The notes under the pieces: model-generated
The model's input: only the letters and a program-made list of their open reading frames with translations
The model's database searches: none
Told to the model about the DNA's origin: nothing
Assembly (NCBI RefSeq): GCF_022712295.1
Contig: NZ_JALAGT010000123.1
Coordinates: 1-16,471 of the forward strand
Direction of reading: 5' to 3'
DNA from: Galactobacter sp.
GTDB lineage: Bacteria; Actinomycetota; Actinomycetes; Actinomycetales; Micrococcaceae
DNA length: 16,471 bases
Shown here: positions 7,577 through 14,437 of the stretch, in pieces
Numbering within the stretch: the stretch's first letter is position 1
How the letters are laid out: every line of letters begins with the position of its first letter
Translations under genes and position numbers: made by a program

Positions 7577-8377
7577 TCACTTCACGAGTTCCACCGCCGC
7601 GTCGGGCTGATTCACCCGCACCGTGAAGGTCTCCTCGAGGTAGAGCGTGATGGAGTCGGCGTCGTGGGACGTGTAGCCGATCGAGGCATCGCGGCCCAGG
7701 TACAGCGTCGCGTCTCCGCCCCGACGGGACACCAGCAGGGCCGACGTCGCAGCCGGAGCCCACAGCACGTCTCCTCCGTAGAGCAGCGCCTTGACGATAT
7801 CCAGCAAGGGGCGACCATGATTGGTGGTCTCGGCGACCTGCGTGTAGAGATCCTGCGGCAGCACCAGGTCGTAGGGGCCCTCGACGTCTCCCAGGCGCAG
7901 GATGTTCACGGCACGGGCCACGGCGTCGTCGATCTCGGTCAGTTCCGCTGACATCTGCACCGGGTCGTACACGGAAGCACCGGTGAGGCCAGTGATGCCG
8001 GCGCGGTCCCAGCCGTGCAGGATGGCGCGGTCCTCGATGTCCACGAGCTTGCCAACCGCATCATCGACCTCGTCCCAGGTGAGGTCGATGGCGCCACGTT
8101 CCACGTCATCCACATCCTGGCGCGACACCGTGAACGGCACGCGCACCTGCGCCAGCTGCTGGTTGCGGTAGAGCCGCGCCTGCGAACCGTTGCTGGTGGT
8201 GCTGGGGTCATCCAAGTGGCCGATCCCGACTGCGGCGAGCGCGGGACCACCGGCCTCGGGAACGTCCACGACTCGACGTCCGGCCGCGCGCAGGGCGAAG
8301 GTATCGCGCGCCTCGGAGTCGATCTGAGCCCAGGCGGCCTCCGAGATGGGGGCCAGTTCGCGATGGAGATTGTTCAT
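7577..8377 (-). CDS. Family 1 encapsulin nanocompartment shell protein (linocin M18/HK97-fold)
   Basis: 266 aa, the usual length for family 1 encapsulins, which assemble into hollow T=1 shells of 60 subunits around a cargo enzyme. The family N-terminus MNNLHRELAPISEAAWAQID is present; in known structures this helix and nearby interior surface bind the cargo's targeting peptide. Also seen are the RNQQLAQVRVPF segment (71-82), the DIEDRAILHGW region (113-123), the pore-loop region around TTNHGRPLLDIVKALLYGGDVLWAP (184-208) and the conserved end FTVRVNQPDAAVELVK. The start at 8377 has an excellent Shine-Dalgarno AGGAGG (8383-8388) five bases upstream. It lies 43 bases downstream of the DyP peroxidase on the same strand, so shell and cargo are co-expressed. 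The longer open frame upstream of 8377 is a shadow of the peroxidase gene. Confidence 0.97.
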   Translation of the reverse strand: MNNLHRELAPISEAAWAQIDSEARDTFALRAAGRRVVDVPEAGGPALAAVGIGHLDDPSTTSNGSQARLYRNQQLAQVRVPFTVSRQDVDDVERGAIDLTWDEVDDAVGKLVDIEDRAILHGWDRAGITGLTGASVYDPVQMSAELTEIDDAVARAVNILRLGDVEGPYDLVLPQDLYTQVAETTNHGRPLLDIVKALLYGGDVLWAPAATSALLVSRRGGDATLYLGRDASIGYTSHDADSITLYLEETFTVRVNQPDAAVELVK

Positions 8378-8420
8378 GGCGTCCTCCTGAAAAGCTGAAG
8401 TTGGTTGAGAGTGAAGAGGT

Positions 8421-9554
8421 TCACGGCCGTTGCGGGCGGCCACGCAACCCACCGATGCCGAGGCTGCCGTCCGTTTGGCGTTCGCTGCTCGACGGCAGGG
8501 GCGCGTCCTCCACGGTTTCCGCGCCCCCGGAGGGGGCCGGGACCGCGGCAGGTGCGGCGACCGCGTCGGGCGAGGCCGCATCGTCGGGCATGGGGTTCTC
8601 CGCATGTTCCGGGACGACGTCCAACAGATCCGGGTCGTCGAGCTCGTCCTGACTCGGGACGAAGAACAGCGATCCGGTCTCTGCGGTGGAGAAGTCCAGG
8701 ATGCGGTCGTAGGTGCCGGGCGGATCACCGATGAACATGCGCTCCAGCATGGTCTCCGTGGTGGTGACATCCGCCGCATAGCCGATGAAGTACGTGCCGT
8801 AGGTGCCGTCTGCGACCTTCCCGAAGGGCATGTTGTCCCGCAGGATCTCGCGCTCGTTCCCGTCCTCGTCCTCGATCACGTTGAGAGCGAGGTGGGAGTT
8901 GGCGGCCTTCTCCTCGTCCGGGATCTCCATGTCGGAGAGTTTGGTGCGACCGAACGCCTCCTCCTGCTGCTCCACCTTGAGACCGTGCCAGCCGTCCATG
9001 TCGTGCGTGTAGCGCTGCACGATCACGTAGGAGGAACTGGGATGGGCATCATCGGGTCCGGTGAGCGCGACGTCTTCCGCGACCACTCCCCGGGGATTCT
9101 CGGTTCCGTCCACGAAGCCCATCATGTTGCGGGCGTCCCAATACCGGAAGCCGTGGACCTCGTCGATGGCGTGTGCGATCCCCCGGAAGCGGAAGGCCAA
9201 GCGGTGGGCCAGCTCGAAGCAGAGGTCCATGCGGCCGGCACGGATGTGGAAGAAGAGATCGCCAGGAGTGGAGGGCGCCTGGTGCGTGCCACCGTCCAGG
9301 GCCTTGAAGGGGTGCAACCCTGCCGGACGCGGCGCGGTGAAGGCGCGGTCCCAGAACTCGGCGCCGAGTCCGGTGACGCAGGTGAGGTTGCCGTCCAGAG
9401 ACCGAATGCCCACGGCGCGGATCAGGCCGGAGACGTCAGCCAACGCCTCACGTGCGGCGGCCGCCTGCCCGTCCTCGACGGTCATCACCAGGAAGATCGC
9501 CGCAGGCGTCATGGGCGTGAGAACGGGCTGCGGGAGTGGGGGCCGCGGGACCAT
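8421..9554 (-). CDS. DyP-type heme peroxidase carrying an encapsulin-targeting peptide
   Basis: Heme peroxidase of 377 aa that uses hydrogen peroxide and is expected to be packaged in the neighbouring encapsulin. The family N-terminus PQPVLTPMTPAAIFLVMTV is present. The distal heme motif is GFVDGTENP with D149; the proximal heme ligand is by alignment H221 (NSHLAL), and the distal Arg/Asn are R239 and N241 in ILRDNMPFG. After the catalytic domain (to about 303) comes a flexible Asp/Ala/Pro-rich tail (about 304-360), then DGSLGIGGLRGRP (362-374), a clear variant of the DGSLGIGSLK cargo-loading signal. No Tat or Sec signal is seen, consistent with cytoplasmic encapsulation. ATG at 9554 keeps the conserved N-terminus, though its Shine-Dalgarno is weak. 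Roles in oxidative-stress defence or dye/phenol oxidation are known for the family; the natural substrate here is not known. Confidence 0.96.
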   Translation of the reverse strand: MVPRPPLPQPVLTPMTPAAIFLVMTVEDGQAAAAREALADVSGLIRAVGIRSLDGNLTCVTGLGAEFWDRAFTAPRPAGLHPFKALDGGTHQAPSTPGDLFFHIRAGRMDLCFELAHRLAFRFRGIAHAIDEVHGFRYWDARNMMGFVDGTENPRGVVAEDVALTGPDDAHPSSSYVIVQRYTHDMDGWHGLKVEQQEEAFGRTKLSDMEIPDEEKAANSHLALNVIEDEDGNEREILRDNMPFGKVADGTYGTYFIGYAADVTTTETMLERMFIGDPPGTYDRILDFSTAETGSLFFVPSQDELDDPDLLDVVPEHAENPMPDDAASPDAVAAPAAVPAPSGGAETVEDAPLPSSSERQTDGSLGIGGLRGRPQRP

Positions 9555-9609
9555 GGGCTTGGCCGACCTGCTTTCTACACGGACACTGCATCAACTGCTG
9601 TCATGCACC

Positions 9610-9638
9610 ATCCAACCCCTCCGACGTGTCATGGTCAA
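9610..9638 (-). promoter_or_regulatory. Possible promoter of the DyP-encapsulin operon
   Basis: On the minus strand, TTGACC (9638-9633) and TTGGAT (9615-9610) are spaced by 17 bases. The -35 is good, but the -10 is a partial match. Transcription would begin near 9603, about 50 bases before the peroxidase ATG. No other convincing pair was seen in the 131-base gap. Confidence 0.3.
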
Positions 9639-9685
9639 AGGCCTGACTCACAGCACCCCGTAGTGTGACCAACAAACGTTGATTC

Positions 9686-11200
9686 GTGCGAACACTAGCC
9701 GTTCCCTGCGCCGTCGATCTGCCGCCGAAAGGTCCTCCTCCTGCCTTGACCTCAACCACCGTTGATCTCATCCTCGCCGCACTTCCCATGCTCGGGCTGG
9801 TCGGGATGCTCGCCTTCCGGGTGCGGCCGGCCAGAGCCGCTCTGATCGCCATCGGTGTGGCGCTGGCCCTTTTCCCGCTCTTTCCACTGACCGGCACAGC
9901 GGTTGATGAGCAGGCCGCATCGCTGGCGTCCAGCACCCTGGCGGTCATCTTCATCATGCTCGGCGGGATCCTGGTGTCGCAGATGCTCGAGGTCTCGGGC
10001 GCTCAGGAGAGGATCAGCGACTGGTTGGCGAAGGCCGCCCGGACCAGGGCCCGGACCGTGCTGCTGCTCGGCCTGGGGGTGGCGCCGCTTGCCGAGTCCA
10101 TCATCGGTTTCGGAGTCGGTGTCGTCACCACCGTTCCACTGCTCTTGAGGGCAGGCCTGAACCCCACCAAGGCCGCGACCATCGCCCTTCTCGGAATCAT
10201 CATGGCCCCATGGGGTTCCATGGCTCCGGGAATGTTGCTGGCCTCCGGCCTCAGTCACCTGAGCCTCTCCGAGTTGGGCTCATGGTCCGCGGTCTTCAAC
10301 CTCCCCGTGCAGCTGGTCATGGGCGCCACCATCCTGTGGGTGGGAGTGGGGGCCAAGAAGGCCGTCAGGAAGCTTCCGGAACTCCTCTTGATGACCGCCG
10401 TGATGTGGGGGTCCCTGCTGGCCGTCAGCCTGTGGATCACCCCGGCGCTGGCCGGAATCATCGCCTCCGCGTTGGGGATCGTCACCCTGCTGCTCCTGTC
10501 CAGGATCAGGAGTGCTCCACTGCCCAAGATGGCCCCCTCCACGAGGCGCGCCTTCCTCCCCTACGCGCTGCTGATCGTGTGCATGCTCGGTGTGATCACG
10601 CTGTCCCGTCTCGTGGATCTCGGTGGGTGGGAAACCTTCCTGACCAGTCCCGGCCTGTGGATCATGGTCACCGCTGCCGCTGCCCCGTTCATCCTGCGCA
10701 TGGGCGGAACGGAAACCGGATTCGCCCTGCGCAGGGGCGTGCGCACCTGGTTCCCGGCGTGCTCCGTCACGCTGCTCTTCATCGTGTTCGGCGCCGTCAT
10801 GGCCACCAACGGGATGAGCGCCACCCTGGCCGAGGGAGCCGCCGACCTCGGGGTCGCGTTCATCCTGCTTCTGCCGTTGATCGGCGCGATCGGCGGATAC
10901 GTCACGAACTCCGGAAGTGGCAGCGCCGCGTTATTGACCTCCGGCATCGCAGAGACCACGCACGCGCTCAACGCCGACCTCGGCGTCGCTCTGGCGGCCC
11001 AGAACGTTGCCACGGGCGCGGCCATCATGGCATGTCCCGCAAGAATCACGGTGGCAGAGGCCATGGCCAACAACGGGGCCGGTGCGCAAGACACCGCGTC
11101 GCGAGCCGATACGGGCTGGATCACTCGCGTGGTCCTGCTGGCCGATCTCGTGGTCCTGGCCATCCTGACGCCCATGACGGCTTGGCTCCTCCTGAGCTGA
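9686..11200 (+). CDS. L-lactate permease (LctP)-like membrane transporter
   Basis: Polytopic membrane protein of up to 504 aa with about 12-14 hydrophobic segments. The family-like core is VLLLGLGVAPLAESIIGFGVGVVTTVPLLLRAGL followed by MAPWGSMAPG. A second re-entrant-like motif near the C-terminus is GGYVTNSGSGSAALLTSGIAETT, and the sequence ends in QNVATGAAIMACPARI. This pattern fits the LctP family of lactate/glycolate:proton symporters, though it is a distant member and other carboxylate carriers are possible. The start is uncertain. GTG at 9686 has no clear Shine-Dalgarno and gives a Pro-rich N-terminus. TTG at 9746 would start at MTSTTVDLIL just before the first helix, but its GAAAGG lies 13 bases away. 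It diverges from the DyP gene; no partner enzyme for lactate use is adjacent. Confidence 0.7.
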   Translation: MRTLAVPCAVDLPPKGPPPALTSTTVDLILAALPMLGLVGMLAFRVRPARAALIAIGVALALFPLFPLTGTAVDEQAASLASSTLAVIFIMLGGILVSQMLEVSGAQERISDWLAKAARTRARTVLLLGLGVAPLAESIIGFGVGVVTTVPLLLRAGLNPTKAATIALLGIIMAPWGSMAPGMLLASGLSHLSLSELGSWSAVFNLPVQLVMGATILWVGVGAKKAVRKLPELLLMTAVMWGSLLAVSLWITPALAGIIASALGIVTLLLLSRIRSAPLPKMAPSTRRAFLPYALLIVCMLGVITLSRLVDLGGWETFLTSPGLWIMVTAAAAPFILRMGGTETGFALRRGVRTWFPACSVTLLFIVFGAVMATNGMSATLAEGAADLGVAFILLLPLIGAIGGYVTNSGSGSAALLTSGIAETTHALNADLGVALAAQNVATGAAIMACPARITVAEAMANNGAGAQDTASRADTGWITRVVLLADLVVLAILTPMTAWLLLS

Positions 11201-11224
11201 CGTCCCGCCCAGCGGTTCACGTTC

Positions 11225-11253
11225 TTGACAAGGCTCACGGCATCGTGTGACCT
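11225..11253 (+). promoter_or_regulatory. Possible promoter of the APC permease gene
   Basis: A perfect -35 box TTGACA (11225-11230) is followed after 17 bases by a weak -10 TGACCT (11248-11253). It lies in the gap behind the lactate-permease-like gene and would give a leader of about 60 bases. A short inverted repeat GACCA/TGGTC (11271-11282) follows in that leader. Confidence 0.35.
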
Positions 11254-11320
11254 GGACCAATCGGAGACCGACCAGTTGGTCTGCGACTCGCACGCATCGC
11301 TCCCAACCGAGGGACTCTCT

Positions 11321-12832
11321 ATGGCCAAGAAGCTCACCCTGGACAACGCCACCCCCACGGGCCACATCCATGTCGGCAAGGGGCTCGAAACCGGCGCCCT
11401 CGGCGTGGTCGGCTCCACCGTGATCGGGCTGGCGTCCACGGCACCGCTGTACTCGCTCGCCGCAACGTTGGGATGGGTCATCCTCGCGGTGGGAGGACAG
11501 GCGCCTCTGGTCTTCATCGTGGCCTGCATCCCGATGATCTTCGCCGCCCTGGCCTACCAGGAGCTCAACCGGGAGATGCCCGACTGCGGCACCACCTTCG
11601 TCTGGGGGGCCAAGGCCTTCGGCCCCGTGATCGGCTGGATCGGCGGCTGGTCAGTGGCGGTGGCCTCCATCATGGTGCTCGCCAACGTCGGCGAGATCAC
11701 CGGACAGTACTTCTGGCTCCTGGTGGGCAACGAGGAGTTCGCGGATTCCCGGCCCATCGTGGTGATCACGTCCGTGATCTTCATGGCGATCATGACGCTG
11801 ATCTCCACTGCGGGCGTCCAGATGGGCGAGCGCATGGAGATGGTTCTCATGGGCATCCAGATTCTCGCCATGGTGCTCTTCGGCGTCCTGGCTCTGGTCC
11901 ACTCCCTGGACGGCACCAACGCCGGCTCCGTGGACTTCGACTGGAACTGGTTCAACCCCGCGGAACTGACCTCCTGGTCCGGCTTCATGGAGGCCGTGCT
12001 GCTTGCCCTCTTCATCTACTGGGGCTGGGACACCTGCCTTGCCCTGAACGAGGAGACCAAGAACCCCCGCAAGACCCCCGGCCGCGCGGCGATCTCCTCC
12101 ATCGTGGTGTTGATCGTGCTCTACGTGGGTGTGTCCGTGGCCGTCATGATGTTCCTCGGTGTGGACGGCATCAAGAATGCCGAGAACCTGGATGACGTCT
12201 TCTCCAACCTGGGCGACGTCCTCTTCGGCCCCTGGGGCTGGTTCCTGCTGCTGGCCGTGATGCTCTCCGCAGCCTCATCCACGCAGACCACCATCCTGCC
12301 CACCGCGCGCGGAACGCTGTCCATGGCCGTCTACCGCGCCCTACCGTCCAAGTTCGCCTCGCTGCACCCCAAGTTCAAGACCCCGTGGTTCTCCACGACC
12401 ATGATGGGTGTCGCCGCGATCGTGTACTACGTCGGCATGTCCATCCTTTCGGAGGACATGTTGCTGGACTCCCTGACCTCCATGGGCCTGGCCGTGGCGC
12501 TGTACTACTCCATCACGTCCTTCGCCTGTGTCTGGTACTTCCGCGACACCCTGCGTGACAGCGCCCGCAACCTCTGGCTGCGCGGCATCCTTCCCGCGTT
12601 GGGCGGCCTGCTGTTGGCCTACGCGTTCGTGCAGTCCGCCATCGACATGTGGGACAAGAACTACGGCAACACCGTGCTGCTCGGCGTGGGCGGTTCCTTC
12701 GTCATCGGCATCGGCGCCATCCTGGTGGGCTTCCTGCTGATGGGCATCTGGTGGCTGCGCCCGCACTCCAAGCCCTACTTCGCAGGGGAATCACTCAATC
12801 GCGACACCCCGGTGCTGGTTCCGGAGGAGTAG
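11321..12832 (+). CDS. APC-superfamily amino acid/polyamine permease
   Basis: Secondary transporter of 503 aa with about 12 membrane segments, probably importing an amino acid or amine with protons. The N-terminal helix 1 region GALGVVGSTVIGLASTAPLYSLAATLGW is the APC substrate-site signature (unwound helix with small residues). It is followed by AYQELNREMPDCGTTFVWGAKAFGPVIGWIGGW, the helix 2-3 region of the family. WGWDTCLALNEETKNPRKTPGRAA is the helix 6-7 loop, with the typical E-E-T-K-N-P-R-K. The start at 11321 has GAGGGA (11309-11314) six bases upstream; the open frame goes back to 11225, but that part covers the likely promoter. The C-terminal tail is short and polar. The substrate cannot be predicted. 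It converges with the MFS gene, with five bases between the stop codons. Confidence 0.92.
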   Translation: MAKKLTLDNATPTGHIHVGKGLETGALGVVGSTVIGLASTAPLYSLAATLGWVILAVGGQAPLVFIVACIPMIFAALAYQELNREMPDCGTTFVWGAKAFGPVIGWIGGWSVAVASIMVLANVGEITGQYFWLLVGNEEFADSRPIVVITSVIFMAIMTLISTAGVQMGERMEMVLMGIQILAMVLFGVLALVHSLDGTNAGSVDFDWNWFNPAELTSWSGFMEAVLLALFIYWGWDTCLALNEETKNPRKTPGRAAISSIVVLIVLYVGVSVAVMMFLGVDGIKNAENLDDVFSNLGDVLFGPWGWFLLLAVMLSAASSTQTTILPTARGTLSMAVYRALPSKFASLHPKFKTPWFSTTMMGVAAIVYYVGMSILSEDMLLDSLTSMGLAVALYYSITSFACVWYFRDTLRDSARNLWLRGILPALGGLLLAYAFVQSAIDMWDKNYGNTVLLGVGGSFVIGIGAILVGFLLMGIWWLRPHSKPYFAGESLNRDTPVLVPEE

Positions 12833-12837
12833 GCGGG

Positions 12838-14100
12838 TCAGTCGCCCCTCCCCTGCCGGCTCACGGTCATCGCCACACCGGAGACCAGCAGCAGCCCGCA
12901 ACACATCCACACCGCGCCGGCGGCCCCGGCTGCGGCCACGAGTCCTCCCAGCGCGGGAATCACAACCTGGCCCAGCCGGTTGCCCATCAACCGCACAGCG
13001 AGCGCCGACCCGCGCCATGAGGCCGGTACGGCCTGGCTGATGGCGCTCATGGTCAGCGGCTGTCCTATGCCCAAGAAGAAGCCGCCGATCACCAGCAGCA
13101 CCCCGGCGGTCACCACGCCGCCCGTCCCCGACCACAGCAGCAGCGCCACCGGCGGGAACAGCAGCGTGATGCCGGAGGCGAAGAGGCACCACAGCATCAG
13201 CGGACGCCGCCCCACCCTGGCCGTCATGGCGGGCAGCGCGATGCGGCACAGGATCGACGCCGCCGCCCGGAGGCCGAGCAGTGTTCCGACGACGCCCGGA
13301 CCCACACCGGCCTGCTCGCCGACCAGCGGCAGGAACGCGGTCAGGATGTCCAACATCGAGAGCAGGCTCAGCGCCGCCAGCATCGTCACGGGAATCCCCG
13401 GCGTGCGCAGGATGGCCCACATGGTGGGCTTGGCAGCGTTGGATTCAGCGCCGCTGATTCCAATGCCCGACGACGCGGAGTCGCCTTGCGCGCCGTGCCG
13501 CGCCGAGCCGTCGGGCATGGTCACGGCGCCTGCGGCGCCGAAGGAGAACAGGAACGGCAGCGCGCCTGCGGCCGAGATCAGGGTGCCGATCCACAGGGTG
13601 GCGCCGACGCCGAGGTGTTCAACGAACCATCCACCCAACACCGGGCCAAGGAACTGGCCCGTGGAGAACGCCGCGGTGAACCAACCGAATCCGGCGTCCA
13701 TGCGCTGTGGTGAGGAGTACCGGGCCACGGCGGTCTGGCCGGTGATGGTGAAGACCAGGTGGCCGAGCCCCAGCAGGGCGCTGGCCACGAAGACCAGGGC
13801 CACGTCTGGAGCCAAGGCGAGCCCCAGGCCACCCAGCCCCAGGAGCAGCGCACCCGAGACGAGCAGCAGCCGCAGGCCACGGATGCGGTCGGTGAGACGC
13901 CCCAACCAGATGGCCACCACCAGAGGGATGATCGCGTAGGCCGCCGTCGTGGCGCCCACGGCCCCTGCAGCCGCGCCGAAGTCCAGAAGCTTGTACGTGG
14001 TGACGGGGCGCAACAGGTTCACGCCGGTCTGCGTGAGAACCGCCGCAGCGATGAGGATCCAGAGCCACGACGTGCTGTTGCGGTCCTGGCTCCTGGTCAT
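12838..14100 (-). CDS. Major facilitator superfamily (MFS) permease, drug:proton antiporter-like
   Basis: 420 aa with two six-helix halves, as in 12-helix MFS exporters. The loop 2-3 motif A appears as GRLTDRIRGLR, its counterpart in the second half as ARVGRRPLM, and the helix 4-5 region as GLGHLVFTITGQTAVARYSSPQRMDAGFGWFTAAFSTGQFLGPVLGGW. The last part, often carrying motif C in antiporters, resembles the DHA1 group. The central cytoplasmic loop is polar and Gly/Ser-rich (around VTMPDGSARHGAQGDSASSG). I chose ATG at 14100 with GGATGA upstream; a TTG at 14112 would add four residues. A 29-bp-arm hairpin begins 41 bases upstream. Whether it exports drugs or a metabolite is unknown. Confidence 0.88.
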   Translation of the reverse strand: MTRSQDRNSTSWLWILIAAAVLTQTGVNLLRPVTTYKLLDFGAAAGAVGATTAAYAIIPLVVAIWLGRLTDRIRGLRLLLVSGALLLGLGGLGLALAPDVALVFVASALLGLGHLVFTITGQTAVARYSSPQRMDAGFGWFTAAFSTGQFLGPVLGGWFVEHLGVGATLWIGTLISAAGALPFLFSFGAAGAVTMPDGSARHGAQGDSASSGIGISGAESNAAKPTMWAILRTPGIPVTMLAALSLLSMLDILTAFLPLVGEQAGVGPGVVGTLLGLRAAASILCRIALPAMTARVGRRPLMLWCLFASGITLLFPPVALLLWSGTGGVVTAGVLLVIGGFFLGIGQPLTMSAISQAVPASWRGSALAVRLMGNRLGQVVIPALGGLVAAAGAAGAVWMCCGLLLVSGVAMTVSRQGRGD

Positions 14101-14140
14101 GGCTTCATCCAATCATTTCAGCAGGCTCCCCGGTCCCAAC

Positions 14141-14205
14141 GTCGGCGAGAATTCCAATGCAGGCGCAGATGCGGCTTCTGCGCCTGCACTGGAATTCTCG
14201 CCGAC
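14141..14205 (-). repeat. Long hairpin: 29-base arms, 7-base loop, upstream of the MFS gene
   Basis: Arms 14141-14169 and 14177-14205 are complementary at 28 of 29 positions around the loop TGCGGCT (14170-14176). The one mismatch is A against C on the plus strand, which becomes a G-U wobble in RNA of the minus strand, so a transcript reading into the MFS gene pairs along the whole stem. The arms start GTCGGCGAGAATTCC. No T run follows on either strand, so it is not an intrinsic terminator. It may be a copy of a dispersed palindromic repeat or a leader RNA structure. Confidence 0.85.
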
Positions 14206-14221
14206 ATCAGGTTCCGTGTAC

Positions 14222-14242
14222 CCCACGAAATCATTCGGTGGG
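14222..14242. repeat. Small imperfect inverted repeat
   Basis: CCCACGAA (14222-14229) pairs with TTCGGTGGG (14234-14242) with a one-base bulge and a four-base loop. It sits between the long hairpin and another inverted repeat. Its role is unknown and it may be chance. Confidence 0.3.
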
Positions 14243-14260
14243 AAACCTCCAGCGTTTTCG

Positions 14261-14282
14261 GGATCCCAACGGCGTTGGATCC
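14261..14282. repeat. Inverted repeat with BamHI-like ends, possible operator
   Basis: GGATCCCAACG and CGTTGGATCC face each other around one base. Arms match over ten bases with one extra C in the left arm. The motif TCCCAACG also occurs at 14134-14141 at the edge of the long hairpin. It could be a protein-binding site for the MFS gene, but nothing else supports this. Confidence 0.35.
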
Positions 14283-14356
14283 GCGCACCTATGGTTGCGT
14301 CCTCAAGTTGCCCACGTGGTGTGAGAATCAACTTTAGTTTCGTTAAGCGGGATCTT

Positions 14357-14437
14357 TCAGCCGTGGTCGCGATGCAACGTCTCCTTGACCGTGCGGGTCT
14401 CGCAGCGCATGCCGACCTTCTCCGTGGCCTCGCTCAC
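14357..14437 (-). CDS. Possible 26-aa protein overlapping the dehydrogenase stop codon
   Basis: GTG at 14437 overlaps the dehydrogenase TGA as GTGA, and the frame runs 26 codons to TGA at 14357. The peptide starts MSEATEKVGMRCETRTVKETL and is rich in charged residues with one Cys. The overlap would allow translational coupling, but there is no dedicated ribosome-binding site and no known family. It may be chance or the remnant of a lost downstream gene. Confidence 0.2.
   Translation of the reverse strand: MSEATEKVGMRCETRTVKETLHRDHG

Larger units (their letters stand above)
14113..14433. other. Non-coding gap between the MFS and dehydrogenase genes
   Basis: This 320-base stretch has no open frame with coding character. 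It holds the long hairpin and two smaller inverted repeats in its first half. The second part (about 14283-14360) is relatively A/T-rich, with a CACGTG palindrome at 14310-14315. The last 80 bases contain a possible 26-codon frame at the end of the dehydrogenase gene. No convincing promoter pair or intrinsic terminator was seen. Confidence 0.6.

Noticed and set aside
8378..8779. N-terminal extension of the encapsulin frame
   Set aside because: The extension overlaps the peroxidase 3' end in another frame and is low in coding character; ATG 8377 has AGGAGG and the canonical encapsulin N-terminus.
8430..9668. A 412-codon open frame on the plus strand opposite the DyP gene
   Set aside because: It lies over an unmistakable DyP peroxidase with catalytic residues and a targeting peptide; the composition is that of a shadow frame.
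14141..14205. Long hairpin read as an intrinsic terminator
   Set aside because: No T run follows the stem on either strand, and the stem is far longer than usual terminator stems.
14113..14331. A 72-codon minus-strand open frame upstream of the MFS gene
   Set aside because: Much of it is the translation of the two arms of the hairpin, so the repeat explains the apparent frame.
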